Origin: Flexivirga meconopsidis
GTDB lineage: Bacteria > Actinomycetota > Actinomycetes > Actinomycetales > Dermatophilaceae
Direction: 5' to 3'
DNA: 64,000 nt
NCBI RefSeq assembly: GCF_026162425.1
Contig: NZ_JAOBQJ010000001.1
Coordinates: 62,001 to 126,000 of the forward strand
Shown piece after piece: positions 50,256-59,145 of the stretch. The notes beneath the pieces are model-generated. The model ran no database searches and was not told the DNA's origin. It saw only the letters and a program-made list of their open reading frames with translations. Numbering within the stretch: the stretch's first letter is position 1; the number at the start of each line of letters is the position of its first letter. The position numbers were made by a program, and so were the translations under genes.

Positions 50256-50440
50256 TTGCTGGGCAATGCCGGCGGACCGCCCGGATTGGTTGCAATCCCG
50301 GGGCTGGTCGCGGCGCCTGGCGGCGGTTATAGCACTGACCTCATCGATCGCGTTCGAACGACACGCCGAACGAAAATTGTTTCCGGGATTGTCTCATATT
50401 GCGAGACGATCGGATGTTTACGCTCACCGCATACGAAAGG

Positions 50441-50466
50441 GCCTCGACGGTGAAACCGTCGAGACC
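50441..50466 (-). terminator. Hairpin terminator of the second NlpC/P60 gene
   Basis: CTCGACGGT and ACCGTCGAG flank a GAA loop (50443-50463), flanked by GG and CC pairs. It sits about 30 bases after the stop at 50497. Confidence 0.75.
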
Positions 50467-50496
50467 CCAACGTGTATGGCGCAGCAAGCGCTCCGA

Positions 50497-51261
50497 TCAG
50501 GCGCGACCGAAGTAGTAGCTGCCCCAGAGGTTCTGCACGCTCACGACCGTGCCGGGCTTACGCGCGGCAATGATCTTGCCGTTACCCAGGTAGATCGCGA
50601 CGTGGTAGGCCGGGTAGCCCCAGAAGACCAGGTCGCCCGGCTGCGGGTTGGACACCCGCGTGGTGGCGTAGGCCTGCTGCGACGCGGTGCGCGGGATGCT
50701 CTTGCCCGCACGCGCGAACACGTAGGACGTGAAGCCCGAGCAGTCGAAACCGGACGGGGTGTTGCCGCCCCAGCGGTAGGGCACACCCTGCAGGCTGAGC
50801 GCGATGCCGGTCACCCCGGACGTGCTGCGCGGAGCGGGCTTCGGCGCGGTGCCGCCACCGCCGCCGTACCCGCCGAGGGACGCCCAGGTGCGGGGGCCGA
50901 CGATGCCGTCGACGACCAGCCCGTGCGAACGCTGGTAATTACGGACGGCGCGGTTGGTCAGCGGACCGAAGATGCCGTCGACCGCGAGGCCGCCGAGACG
51001 CGACTGGACGACCTTCACGGCAGTGCCGCGCGAACCCCAGTAGACGGTGGGGCCGGCCTTGGCCGGGGTGGCCTTGATCGCGCCGGCCTGCTTGACGGCG
51101 CCAGCCTGCACGAGCGTGCCACCGGGGGCCGCGGACGCGGTCTCCATCCCGGCGAGAGGAACGACGACGGCTCCGGCCGCGGCGAACGCGATGCCGCGGC
51201 GACCCATCTTGTTAAGGGCGGTCGGCTGCTGCTTCAGGTGACGCGGAGAGTAAGAACCCAT
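50497..51261 (-). CDS. NlpC/P60 cell-wall hydrolase with one peptidoglycan-binding domain
   Basis: A 254-residue secreted endopeptidase. The signal has a twin-Arg-like RRGIAFAAAGAVV and ends near ASAA. One PG_binding_1 domain (SRLGGLAVDGIFGPLTNRAV, residue ~88) precedes the catalytic domain with FDCSGFTSYV (Cys), PGDLVFWGYPAYHVAIYL (His). It is a shorter paralogue of the gene at 48,960-50,048. The ATG at 51261 is chosen; longer in-frame starts lack support. Confidence 0.92.
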   Translation of the reverse strand: MGSYSPRHLKQQPTALNKMGRRGIAFAAAGAVVVPLAGMETASAAPGGTLVQAGAVKQAGAIKATPAKAGPTVYWGSRGTAVKVVQSRLGGLAVDGIFGPLTNRAVRNYQRSHGLVVDGIVGPRTWASLGGYGGGGGTAPKPAPRSTSGVTGIALSLQGVPYRWGGNTPSGFDCSGFTSYVFARAGKSIPRTASQQAYATTRVSNPQPGDLVFWGYPAYHVAIYLGNGKIIAARKPGTVVSVQNLWGSYYFGRA

Positions 51262-51400
51262 GGAGTTAAGGGACCCTTCGTAGCTTCGGTGACTGCTGAC
51301 GATCAGGCTGGGCCGCATTGCCCACACACCGCTCCGCGGTGACGCCTGCTGCGCTTACCGGCTCCCCGATCCGGCGCACGGGCATCGACTATGGCGTACG
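51262..51400 (-). promoter_or_regulatory. Leader of the second NlpC/P60 gene, candidate ydaO-like RNA
   Basis: The minus strand contains GGGGAGCCGGTAAGCGCAGC, then a CACCGCGGAGCGGTG hairpin and CCTGATCGTCAGCAGTCACC with GAAGC, a layout suggestive of the ydaO c-di-AMP riboswitch. Not all core positions fit, so confidence is low. Beyond it, the gap to 51,698 carries the repeats at 51458 and the MATE promoter. Confidence 0.3.
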
Positions 51401-51457
51401 CGCGCGACTTACCAAAGCCTTTCGGCAGATCCCAGCCCCACAGCAAGGCCCTCAGAT

Positions 51458-51472
51458 GTCACACCAGTCACA
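51458..51472 (+). promoter_or_regulatory. Two GTCACA direct repeats with 9-bp period, candidate MtrA boxes
   Basis: GTCACACCA followed by GTCACACAG, starting at 51458 and 51467. They share sequence and period with the triple repeat upstream of the first NlpC/P60 gene, but lie on the opposite strand relative to the gene. Confidence 0.5.
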
Positions 51473-51698
51473 CAGCTGACCAGTGCCACCCCGTGACCGT
51501 TCCGTGATATTTGGCGAGTTTACGGGGTTCGGGGCGGCGGCGGTAAACCCGATTGGCCGCCGGTCAAATTGTTCCGAACGTGCTTGTATGGCGAGACACA
51601 CTTGGTCCATATCGTGAGATTTCGCGAACTTGCCGGTAACCCTCCGGCATCGCGGGAGCGGTGACACCGCACCCGCGGCCGCCCCATAGGCTGACCCG

Positions 51699-53057
51699 GT
51701 GCCCGTCGACGAAACGCCCGCCACGGCGGAGCAGCCGTCGGTGCACCGGCAGATCCTGCGCCTCGCCGTCCCGGCCTTCCTGGCGCTGGTCGCCGAGCCG
51801 CTCTTCCTGCTCGCCGACTCCGCGATCGTCGGCCACCTGGGCACCGACGAACTCGCCGGCCTCGGCGTGGCAAGCGCCGCCCTACTGACCGCCGCGAACG
51901 TCTACATCTTCCTGGCCTACGGCACGACCGCGCTGGTCGCCCGCCAGCTCGGCGCCGGTCACGAGTCCCAGGCCGTCGGCGCGGGCATCGACGGAGTCTG
52001 GCTGTCCCTCGGGCTCGGTGCGATCACCGCAGTCGTGGTCGCGATCTTCGCGGGCCCGATCTGCGACCTGTTCGGCGCGTCGGCCGCGGCCGCCGACGAG
52101 GCGAGCGTCTACCTGCGGATCAGCGCCTTCGGCATACCCGGCATGCTCGCAGTGCTGGCCGCGACCGGCGTGCTGCGCGGCTTCCAGGACACCCGCACCC
52201 CGCTCGTCGCCGCGACGGTGGGTTTCACGTGCAACCTGCTGCTCAACCTCCTCCTCGTGTATGGCGCAGGCCTCGGCATCGCCGGATCCGCGCTCGGGAC
52301 GGTGCTCGCCCAGACCGGCATGGCCGCCGGGCTGCTCGTGGTGGTGCTGCGCCGCGCCCACCGGCTCGGCACGCCGCTCCGGCCACATCCAGCACGCGTG
52401 CTGGCGGCGGCGCTCTTCGGCATACCTCTGCTGGTGCGCACCCTCGCGCTGCGGGCCGCGGTGCTCGCCAGCACCTGGGTCGCCGCTGAACTCGGTGACG
52501 TGCCGCTCGCCGCGCACCAGGTGGCGATGACGATCTTCGGCTTCCTGGCATTCGCGCTGGACGCGCTGGCGATCGCCGCGCAGGCGCTCACCGGCAAGGC
52601 GCTCGGCGCGCGCGACATCGAGGGCACCCGTGCGATGACCAGGCTGATGCTCTGGTGGGGCTGGTGGATGGGTGTCGCGCTCGGCGTCGGCGTCGCCGCG
52701 CTGCACACGGTGCTGCCGGTGCTGTTCACCGGCGATCAGCAGGTCCGCGACGCGCTCGCGGCCGCGTTGCTGGTGCTTGCGATCGGGCAGCCGATCAGCG
52801 GGCTGGTCTTCGTGCTCGACGGCGTGCTGATCGGTGCCGGCGACGGCCGGGCGCTGGCGCTGCTACAGGTGCTGGTGCTGGTGGCCTACCTGCCGCTGCT
52901 GTGGCTGGTGCACGCGAACGCCGCGGCGCTGCGCGCCGACGGGGCCACGCACGCGCTGGTGCTGCTCTGGTGGACGTTCACCGGCTTCATGGCGCTGCGG
53001 CTGGTCGCACTCGGGATGCGCGCTCGCAGCGACCGCTGGCTGGTCACCGGCGCCTGA
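51699..53057 (+). CDS. MATE-family (DinF-type) efflux transporter
   Basis: A 452-residue exporter with twelve membrane helices in two repeats. N-lobe: AVPAFLALVAEPLFLLADSA near residue 20, with the family's VDTAxVGHLG-like ADSAIVGHLGTDELAGLG. The C-lobe starts near residue 240 with AAHQVAMTIFGFLAFALDAL. It would expel drugs or metabolites using a proton or sodium gradient. Start is a GTG at 51699. Confidence 0.92.
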   Translation: MPVDETPATAEQPSVHRQILRLAVPAFLALVAEPLFLLADSAIVGHLGTDELAGLGVASAALLTAANVYIFLAYGTTALVARQLGAGHESQAVGAGIDGVWLSLGLGAITAVVVAIFAGPICDLFGASAAAADEASVYLRISAFGIPGMLAVLAATGVLRGFQDTRTPLVAATVGFTCNLLLNLLLVYGAGLGIAGSALGTVLAQTGMAAGLLVVVLRRAHRLGTPLRPHPARVLAAALFGIPLLVRTLALRAAVLASTWVAAELGDVPLAAHQVAMTIFGFLAFALDALAIAAQALTGKALGARDIEGTRAMTRLMLWWGWWMGVALGVGVAALHTVLPVLFTGDQQVRDALAAALLVLAIGQPISGLVFVLDGVLIGAGDGRALALLQVLVLVAYLPLLWLVHANAAALRADGATHALVLLWWTFTGFMALRLVALGMRARSDRWLVTGA

Positions 53058-53102
53058 CGTCATACGAGATCGGGCTCGGCAGCTGCACGGCTGGCAGCCA
53101 CT

Positions 53103-53212
53103 CGTCCACGTTTTGTGGACTTGTCACGTGCTAGAGCACGCGACAAGTCGGCCCTACACGTGACAAGTGGGCACTGCACGTGACAAGTCCGGCCGGACGC
53201 GACGAGTCAGCT
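53103..53212. repeat. Cluster of short intergenic repeats, unit CACGTGACAAGT
   Basis: One inverted copy (ACTTGTCACGTG, ~53114) is followed by direct copies CACGCGACAAGT, CACGTGACAAGT, CACGTGACAAGT and a decayed GACGCGACGAGT. The array lies between the convergent MATE and rplI genes. Confidence 0.75.
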
Positions 53213-53243
53213 CCGGGCAACGTCCCGGCAGGCCAACACCAAC

Positions 53244-53287
53244 GCAGCTGAGCCGGCCACCCCGGGTGGGGCGACCGGCTCAGCTGC
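53244..53287 (-). terminator. Hairpin terminator after rplI
   Basis: Perfect 13-bp arms (GCAGCTGAGCCGG and its complement) with a GC-rich loop lie 28 bases downstream of the rplI stop. It ends the rpsF-ssb-rpsR-rplI transcript and perhaps the MATE transcript too. Confidence 0.85.
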
Positions 53288-53314
53288 GAATTGCCGCGGC
53301 GTATGCCGCAGGCG

Positions 53315-53764
53315 TCATTTGGCGGCGACGACGTCCAGCTTGACGACGGCCTCGACCTCCGGGTGCAACCGCACCTGGACCTCGTGGGAGCCGACATTGC
53401 GGATCGGGGCCGACACGTGGATCGTGCGACGGTCGATCGCACCAGCACCGGCCTCCTTGACCGCCTCGGCGATCTCGGCGGTGGTCACGGCACCGAAGAG
53501 CCGGCCGGACTCGCCGGCGCGCGCGGGCACCCGCACGACCGCCGACTCCAGATTGCCCTTGAGCGACTGAGCCTGCTCGAGCGACTTCACCGCGCGGGTC
53601 TCGCGCGCCTTGGTGATCGCGTCGACCTGCTTCTGGCCGCCCTTGGTCCACGGGGTGGCCAGGTTGCGGGGCAGCAGGTAGTTGCGGGCGTAGCCGTCCT
53701 TGACGTCGACGACGTCACCGGGCGCGCCGAGGCTGGGCACCTCGTGGGTCAGAATGATCTTCAT
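53315..53764 (-). CDS. rplI: Large ribosomal subunit protein bL9
   Basis: 149 residues. The N-terminal RNA-binding domain begins MKIILTHEVPSLGAPGDVVDV and has GYARNYLLPRNLA, the bL9 signature. A long connecting helix (~45-75) and a C-terminal domain with LFGAVTTAEIAEAV follow. It is the last gene of the ribosomal protein/ssb cluster. Confidence 0.97.
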   Translation of the reverse strand: MKIILTHEVPSLGAPGDVVDVKDGYARNYLLPRNLATPWTKGGQKQVDAITKARETRAVKSLEQAQSLKGNLESAVVRVPARAGESGRLFGAVTTAEIAEAVKEAGAGAIDRRTIHVSAPIRNVGSHEVQVRLHPEVEAVVKLDVVAAK

Positions 53765-53778
53765 CAGGTGTCCTCCGA

Positions 53779-54015
53779 TCAGCGAGCCGAGCTCGAGTAG
53801 GGCAGCAGCGCCATCTCACGGGCGTTCTTGACCGCGGTGGCGATGAGCCGCTGCTCCTGGACGGAGACACCAGTCACCCGGCGAGCGCGGATCTTGCCGC
53901 GGTCGCTGATGAACTTGCGCAGCAGCGCGGTGTCCTTGTAGTCGATCGTCTCGACCTTCGCCGCCTTCAGCGGGTTGGCCTTCTTCTTGGGCTTACGAAT
54001 GGCGGGCTTGGCCAT
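53779..54015 (-). CDS. rpsR: Small ribosomal subunit protein bS18
   Basis: 78 residues. The conserved core is [19 protein letters not shown] and [25 protein letters not shown] (pieces). No cysteines are present, so this is a zinc-free (C-minus) form. bS18 pairs with bS6 on the platform of the 30S subunit, and its gene sits 14 bases ahead of rplI. Confidence 0.97.
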   Translation of the reverse strand: MAKPAIRKPKKKANPLKAAKVETIDYKDTALLRKFISDRGKIRARRVTGVSVQEQRLIATAVKNAREMALLPYSSSAR

Positions 54016-54087
54016 CGTGGTGCTCTCTTTCTCTTGCGGAGAGCCCGAGCGGCGCTCGGGATGGATTTCTACTTTTTGTATGACGTG

Positions 54088-54139
54088 GGTGGTCTCGATA
54101 CGCGGCTCGCCCCTGGGGGCTCGCCGCTACTCGACCACC
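54088..54139. repeat. Actinobacterial palindromic (REP-like) repeat
   Basis: GGTGGTCTCGATACGCGGCT pairs imperfectly with a downstream arm ending GCTACTCGACCACC, forming a ~24-bp stem. This palindrome is one I have seen widely in actinobacterial intergenic DNA. It lies in the ssb-rpsR gap, within a transcribed operon, and may reduce or tune read-through. Confidence 0.65.
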
Positions 54140-54233
54140 GGACTCCGGCAGCGAGACCGGCACCAGCTCCAATCCAGCCGGGACAGACCGAGCTTGCGAG
54201 GTCAGTCCCGACGCGCGGATTGGAGCGAGACAA

Positions 54234-54827
54234 CTAGAACGGCGGCTCGTCGTAGGACGGGCCGGTGCTCCAGCCGCCCTGACCGCCCTGGCCACCGGAC
54301 TGCGGACCCTGGCCGCCACCCTGCTGCGGTCCGCCGGTCGCCCACGGGTCGGACTGCTGTCCGCCGCCGAAGCCGCCCTGCTGGCCGCCGCCAGAGTTGC
54401 CACCGAAGTTGCCGCCGCCCTGCTGACCGCCGAAGCCGCCACCCTGACCGCCGCCGCGCTGGGTCTTGTTGACCTTCGCGGTGGCGTAGCGCAGCGAGGG
54501 GCCGACCTCGTCGACCTCAAGCTCCATGGCGGACCGTTTCTGGCCGGTCTCCTTGTCGTCCCAGGAGCGCGACTTCAGCCGGCCGGAGACGATCACGCGC
54601 GAGCCACGGGTGAGCGACTCGGCGACGTTCTCCGCCGCCTCGCGCCACACCGAGCAACGCATGAACAGCGTCTCGCCGTCCTTCCACTCGTTGGTCTGCC
54701 GGTCCATGTAACGCGGCGTGGACGCAACGGTGAAGTTGGCAACGGCTGCCCCGTTGGGGGTGAACCGCAACTCCGGGTCCTGGGTCAGGTTGCCGATGAT
54801 GGTGATGACGGTGTCGCCTGCGGCCAT
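54234..54827 (-). CDS. ssb: Single-stranded DNA-binding protein
   Basis: 197 residues. The OB-fold domain spans residues 1-115 ([20 protein letters not shown], then [20 protein letters not shown]). A Gly/Gln-rich linker follows, and the acidic C-terminal tip is YDEPPF, which recruits partner proteins. It belongs to the rpsF-ssb-rpsR-rplI cluster. Confidence 0.97.
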   Translation of the reverse strand: MAAGDTVITIIGNLTQDPELRFTPNGAAVANFTVASTPRYMDRQTNEWKDGETLFMRCSVWREAAENVAESLTRGSRVIVSGRLKSRSWDDKETGQKRSAMELEVDEVGPSLRYATAKVNKTQRGGGQGGGFGGQQGGGNFGGNSGGGQQGGFGGGQQSDPWATGGPQQGGGQGPQSGGQGGQGGWSTGPSYDEPPF

Positions 54828-54853
54828 GTCAGTCTCCTAGTCGTGCCGAGGAA

Positions 54854-55141
54854 TCAGGCGTCCACGCGCAGCAGCTTGGTGCGCATGATCGACTCGTTCA
54901 GCGTGAGCTGGCGGTCGAGCTCCTTGGCGGTCGCCGACTCGGCGGTCAGCGTCACCACGGCGTAGATGCCCTCGGACTTCTTCTTGATGTCATATGCAAG
55001 ACGGCGACGGCCCCAGATGTCGAGGTTGTCGACCTTGCCACCATCCTTGGTGACCACCTTGAGGAACTTGTCCAGCGTGGGCTGGACGGTGCGCTCGTCG
55101 AGCTCGGGGTCGATGATGATCATCAGTTCGTACTGACGCAT
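54854..55141 (-). CDS. rpsF: Small ribosomal subunit protein bS6
   Basis: 95 residues: [20 protein letters not shown], then [27 protein letters not shown] (pieces). The ATG at 55141 has an AAGGAGGT site about nine bases upstream, and a GTG four codons earlier is also in frame. It is the first gene of the cluster; the promoter should lie in 55,142-55,328. Confidence 0.96.
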   Translation of the reverse strand: MRQYELMIIIDPELDERTVQPTLDKFLKVVTKDGGKVDNLDIWGRRRLAYDIKKKSEGIYAVVTLTAESATAKELDRQLTLNESIMRTKLLRVDA

Positions 55142-55328
55142 GCGGTAACCCACCTCCTTCGGTCTGAACGGTCACGGTCTCTCCGTGACAGGAGGGTTCT
55201 AGCAGCGTTGGCTCGCGAAACCCGAGGTCGTCACCGTTGGTGTGAGGACACTCTGCCTCGCGGCACCGACAACCGGTGGGTATGACGGCGCAGACGTGAG
55301 CTCGCGAACCAAAGACCGAGTTTATCGG

Positions 55329-56663
55329 TCAGGCAGCGGGATGCGGAAATCGGCGACCGGCGGCGGCTGAGGGGGACGGCTCGGCAGACGGCTCGAGCGG
55401 GTCGCTCGGCAGGTCCTCGGAGGACTCCCACGCGGCCCACGCGATGCCGACGTAGGCGATCGCGCGCACGATCAGGAAGAAGCTGAAGACCGCGGCGGGC
55501 ATCGCCTTGCCCTGGTTGGACGGACCGGCGATGTAGAGCCACACCATGACGAAGTAGGCGATCTCGACCCCGGCCCAGATCAGGTGGTCCCGCCACCGCA
55601 TCGCGCTGATCGCCAGCAGCGGCAGCACCCACAGGCAGGCCTGCACCGACATCGACTTGCCGGTCAGCAGCACCACCACGAGCATCGTCAGCGCCAGCGG
55701 CGCCAGCTGTGTCTGCTCCTTGGCCCGGCCGGTCAGGTAGAGCCCGAGCAGCAGCGCCATCACCCAGCCGAAGATCGCCACGATCGACAGCGTCGCGCCC
55801 GGCACCGAGATGTGCGTGATGGTGAACAGGTATGACGGCGCGCCGTAACTGGCCTTTGCCTCCCACCAGGTGCGGTAGGGGTCGAACGGGTTGCCGCCGG
55901 TCACCAGCACCAGCCCGAGGCAGACCACGATGGCCGCCGCGGCACCGGCCAGCAGCCGCCAGAGCGGCCGAGTCTGCTTGTCCCGCAACGCAATCAGCGC
56001 GATCGCGGCGATGATCACCAGCGGGTAGGTGCGTGCCATGACCGCGGCGCCCAACAGCACACCGGCCGCCACCGGGCGGCGACGTGCCCAGCAAGCCAGG
56101 CCGAAAGTGGCGAGCGCCACGCCGAGCATGTCGAAGGACACGAGTGCGGCCGTGATCAGCACCGGCGACAGCGCCACATGCGCCGCCAGCCACGGTGTGC
56201 CGCGCACGATCGAGGCGGTCGCGAGCGTGGTGGCCGCGACGAGCAGCACGATGATGACCGCGCCGATCGCGAAGTAGATCTGCTGCATCGACAGGTCGCT
56301 GCCGCCGGGCGTGATCTGGCCCACCAGCCAGCCGAGGATCGCGGTCAGCACCGGTTGAGAGCCGCCGGCACCGTCCCACGGCGTGCCACCGTGCGCTCCG
56401 GTCGCGGCGACCGGCAGGTCCGAATAGCACTCTCGCCACAACGAACCCGGTGATCCCCAGCCCTCGCGCACACAGTGGTTCTTCTGGAGTACGCCGAGGG
56501 CCACGAAGACCGAGGCCAGCGCCGAGAGCATGGCCGCGACGTAGGTCCAGCCGCGACGACCGATGGCGGCGAACCTGCCGACCGGCCCGCCGATCACCTC
56601 GGTCGCGAGCGCCGCCGGGTTCTCTCCGCGGCTGGGCGCGGTCAATCGGTTGGGCGCAGACAC
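55329..56663 (-). CDS. GT87-family membrane glycosyltransferase
   Basis: A 444-residue protein with about ten membrane helices. It fits the GT87/GT-C mannosyltransferase family (polyprenyl-phosphate-mannose-dependent) found next to penicillin-binding protein genes in actinobacteria. Indicators are the early loop with WDGAGGSQPVLTAILGWL (residue ~95) and the Arg in LGAAVMARTYPLVI (~205). It transfers sugars to extracytoplasmic glycans. It lies 46 bases after the PBP gene in the same direction, suggesting a common transcript. Confidence 0.8.
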   Translation of the reverse strand: MSAPNRLTAPSRGENPAALATEVIGGPVGRFAAIGRRGWTYVAAMLSALASVFVALGVLQKNHCVREGWGSPGSLWRECYSDLPVAATGAHGGTPWDGAGGSQPVLTAILGWLVGQITPGGSDLSMQQIYFAIGAVIIVLLVAATTLATASIVRGTPWLAAHVALSPVLITAALVSFDMLGVALATFGLACWARRRPVAAGVLLGAAVMARTYPLVIIAAIALIALRDKQTRPLWRLLAGAAAAIVVCLGLVLVTGGNPFDPYRTWWEAKASYGAPSYLFTITHISVPGATLSIVAIFGWVMALLLGLYLTGRAKEQTQLAPLALTMLVVVLLTGKSMSVQACLWVLPLLAISAMRWRDHLIWAGVEIAYFVMVWLYIAGPSNQGKAMPAAVFSFFLIVRAIAYVGIAWAAWESSEDLPSDPLEPSAEPSPSAAAGRRFPHPAA

Positions 56664-56709
56664 GCCGGCGAGCCTACCTGCCGATCCCCGATCGCGAACC
56701 TGGTCGCGG

Positions 56710-58998
56710 CTACCCGACGGGCGATGAAGACTGCTGCCCCGCGCGGGGAGCGACCCCGCTCGCCGGCGGTGGGGTCTGCGGCTGGGTCGGCCGCGTCACG
56801 GTGGGCGTCGGCTGGGTCGGTTGCGTCGGGCGGGTCGGCTCGGTGGTCGGGGTCGGCTGCGTCGTGGTCGAGCGGGTGGTCGACGGGGTCGGCCGCTGCG
56901 TCGAGCTCGGTGTCGGCGGGGCGCTGGTGGTGGTCGGTCGCGGCGGGGTGGACGAACGGGTTGTCGACGGCGGCGTGGTGGTCGGCTGCGGCGCCTGGGT
57001 CTGGGTCACCGGCGGCGGAGTGTTGGTCACCGACGGCTTGACGTCCTTGGGCGTCGGCATCTTGGCCACCGGCTGCCCCTTCAGCGCGGCGCTCATGAAG
57101 TCTCGCCAGATCGTGCCAGGTATGTCGCCCCCGTAGAACGACTCGCCCGCCTGGTTGAGCGCCTTGGTGCCGTCCCCGGCGTACATGCCGACGGAGGTGG
57201 TCAGCTGGTTCGGGGTGAACCCGGTGAACCAGGCGGCGATGAACTTGCCGTTGGCGCCGGTCGTACCGGTCTTGCCACCGGCCGGGCGGTTCAGGGTGCC
57301 GGCCGTCGACTCCGCGGTGCCCTGGTAGCCGCCCGCACCGACCAGCGGCCCCTGCATCCCATTGGCCAGGTTGGCTGCGATGTCCTTGTCGATCGCCTGG
57401 GTGGTGTTCGGGTGCGCGGAGTAGTCGTAGTCGCCGGCCGTGCTCGACACCTTGGTGATGAAGTACGGCGCCGCCTTCTTCCCCTCGGCGCTGATCGTGT
57501 TGTAGGCGTTGGCCATGTCGCTGACGTGCACGGCCGCGTAGCCGAGCACGTCGACCGCGGACGGGTCGTTCATGCCGGGCGCCTTGGCCGGTATGCCGAG
57601 CTGCTGCGCGGCCGCGAGGGTCTTGCCCGTGCCCAGCTGCTGGTTGAGCCGCACGAACGCGGTGTTGGAGGAGACCGCGAAGGCCTGGCCCAGCGTCAGG
57701 CTGCCGTACTGGTCCCCGTGGTCGTTGGTGACCCGCGTCTGCTTGCCCCCGCCGGCGTTGAGCACCAACGGCGACGCGCCGCTGAAACGGGTCTGCATCG
57801 TCATACCGTCCTGCAGCGCGGCAGCCAGCGCGAACGCCTTGAAGCTCGACCCGCCCTGGATCTGGGCGCCGGTCGCGGCGTTGACGGCGTTCTTGCTGAT
57901 GTCGTTGCCGCCATACATCGCGACGACGGCGCCGTCGGGCTTCTGGGCGAACAGTCCGGTGTGCAGCTGATCGAGCCGGGCGACCTCGCTGGGCACGCTC
58001 TTGTTGACCGCGGCCACTGCGGCGTCCTGGGCCGGTTTCTCGATCGTGGTGGTGATCCGCAGACCGCCACGGTCGATGTCCTCCGGGCTGAGCTTCAGCT
58101 TGTTCTGCAGCTCACTGCGCACCGAGGCGACGATGTAGCCGTTCGGACCGGGCGTGATCTGCGAATTCGGCTTGTACGGCACGAAATTCGGGAATTCTTG
58201 CTTTTCCCGCTCGGCCTGGGTCATCCAGCCTTCCTTGACCATGCCGTCCAGCACGTAGACCATCCGGGCATTCGCCCGGGCGGCGGCAGCGTCGCCGTAC
58301 TGCGGGTCGTAGAGGCCGGGCGCGTTGATGACGGAGGCGAGGAAGGCGCCCTGGCTGGGGTTGAGCTTCTCGACGTCGACGCCGAAGTAGGCCTGCGAGG
58401 CGGCCTGGATGCCGTAGGCACCGCGACCGAAGTAGATGTTGTTGAGGTAGTCCTGCAGGATCTGGTCCTTGGAATACTTCTGGTCGATCTTCAAGGAGAT
58501 CATGATCTCCTTGACCTTGCGCTTGACCGACCGGTCCTGGGTCAGGAAGTAGTTCTTGACGTACTGCTGGGTGATCGTCGAACCGCCCTGCTCACCGCCG
58601 CCGGTCAGCGTCTTCCACGCCGCCCGGACGGTGCCGCTGAAGGAGACGCCGGAGTTCTTGTAGAAGTTGCGATCCTCAGCGGCCAGGAACTCATAGCGCA
58701 CGGTCCTCGGCACCTGGTCGAGCTTCACGTCCTGCCGGTTGACCGTGCTGAATCGCCCGAGCTCGGTCTTGCCGTCGTTGTAATAGACGATCGACAACTG
58801 CTTGCCGGCGTTGGCCTGCGGCTGCGGGATCGGGGTGCGCAGGTAGATGACCAGCAGCACCACGAAGCCGATCACAAAGAGGCTGAACAGGCCGAGAACG
58901 GTGCGCCAGAACACCTTGAACGCCAGGCCGTGCTCCTTGCGCGGACGGCCGCGGCGCACCGCGGATCCGATCCGGGAGCCCCGAGTCTCATCAGTCAC
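56710..58998 (-). CDS. Class A penicillin-binding protein (transglycosylase/transpeptidase)
   Basis: A 762-residue bifunctional enzyme that polymerises and cross-links peptidoglycan. A membrane helix at ~34-55 precedes the GT51 domain with AAEDRNFYKNSG and GGSTITQQYVKNYF (residue ~140). The transpeptidase has GSSFKAFAL (SxxK, ~395), SSNTAFVR (SxN, ~450) and GKTGTTG (KTG, ~590). The last ~100 residues are a Thr/Pro-rich tail that may reach into the wall. Arg-rich cytoplasmic N-terminus. Confidence 0.94.
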   Translation of the reverse strand: MTDETRGSRIGSAVRRGRPRKEHGLAFKVFWRTVLGLFSLFVIGFVVLLVIYLRTPIPQPQANAGKQLSIVYYNDGKTELGRFSTVNRQDVKLDQVPRTVRYEFLAAEDRNFYKNSGVSFSGTVRAAWKTLTGGGEQGGSTITQQYVKNYFLTQDRSVKRKVKEIMISLKIDQKYSKDQILQDYLNNIYFGRGAYGIQAASQAYFGVDVEKLNPSQGAFLASVINAPGLYDPQYGDAAAARANARMVYVLDGMVKEGWMTQAEREKQEFPNFVPYKPNSQITPGPNGYIVASVRSELQNKLKLSPEDIDRGGLRITTTIEKPAQDAAVAAVNKSVPSEVARLDQLHTGLFAQKPDGAVVAMYGGNDISKNAVNAATGAQIQGGSSFKAFALAAALQDGMTMQTRFSGASPLVLNAGGGKQTRVTNDHGDQYGSLTLGQAFAVSSNTAFVRLNQQLGTGKTLAAAQQLGIPAKAPGMNDPSAVDVLGYAAVHVSDMANAYNTISAEGKKAAPYFITKVSSTAGDYDYSAHPNTTQAIDKDIAANLANGMQGPLVGAGGYQGTAESTAGTLNRPAGGKTGTTGANGKFIAAWFTGFTPNQLTTSVGMYAGDGTKALNQAGESFYGGDIPGTIWRDFMSAALKGQPVAKMPTPKDVKPSVTNTPPPVTQTQAPQPTTTPPSTTRSSTPPRPTTTSAPPTPSSTQRPTPSTTRSTTTQPTPTTEPTRPTQPTQPTPTVTRPTQPQTPPPASGVAPRAGQQSSSPVG

Positions 58999-59064
58999 GC
59001 ATGGCAGCGTAACCCGCGGGATGGCGCGGTCGGGAATCTAGGAATCCGCCATGAAACGCCGCAC

Positions 59065-59087
59065 GATGTATCGAACCGATACATCGT
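59065..59087. promoter_or_regulatory. PadR operator CGATGTATCG-AAC-CGATACATCG
   Basis: A perfect 10-bp dyad with a 3-base spacer containing the typical PadR ATGTAT/ATACAT half-sites lies 59 bases before the PadR start. It should mediate autorepression of PadR and control of ino1 downstream. Confidence 0.85.
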
Positions 59088-59145
59088 GGAGTGTATGGTG
59101 ACGGACAACACCCGTCGAACAGCGAGCAAACAGGGAGGTATGCCG

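Noticed and set aside
56821-59139. Open frame on the plus strand running through the PBP gene into padR
   Set aside because: It is an antisense shadow of the penicillin-binding protein gene that happens to stay open into padR. The real PadR start is at 59146 with its own ribosome site.
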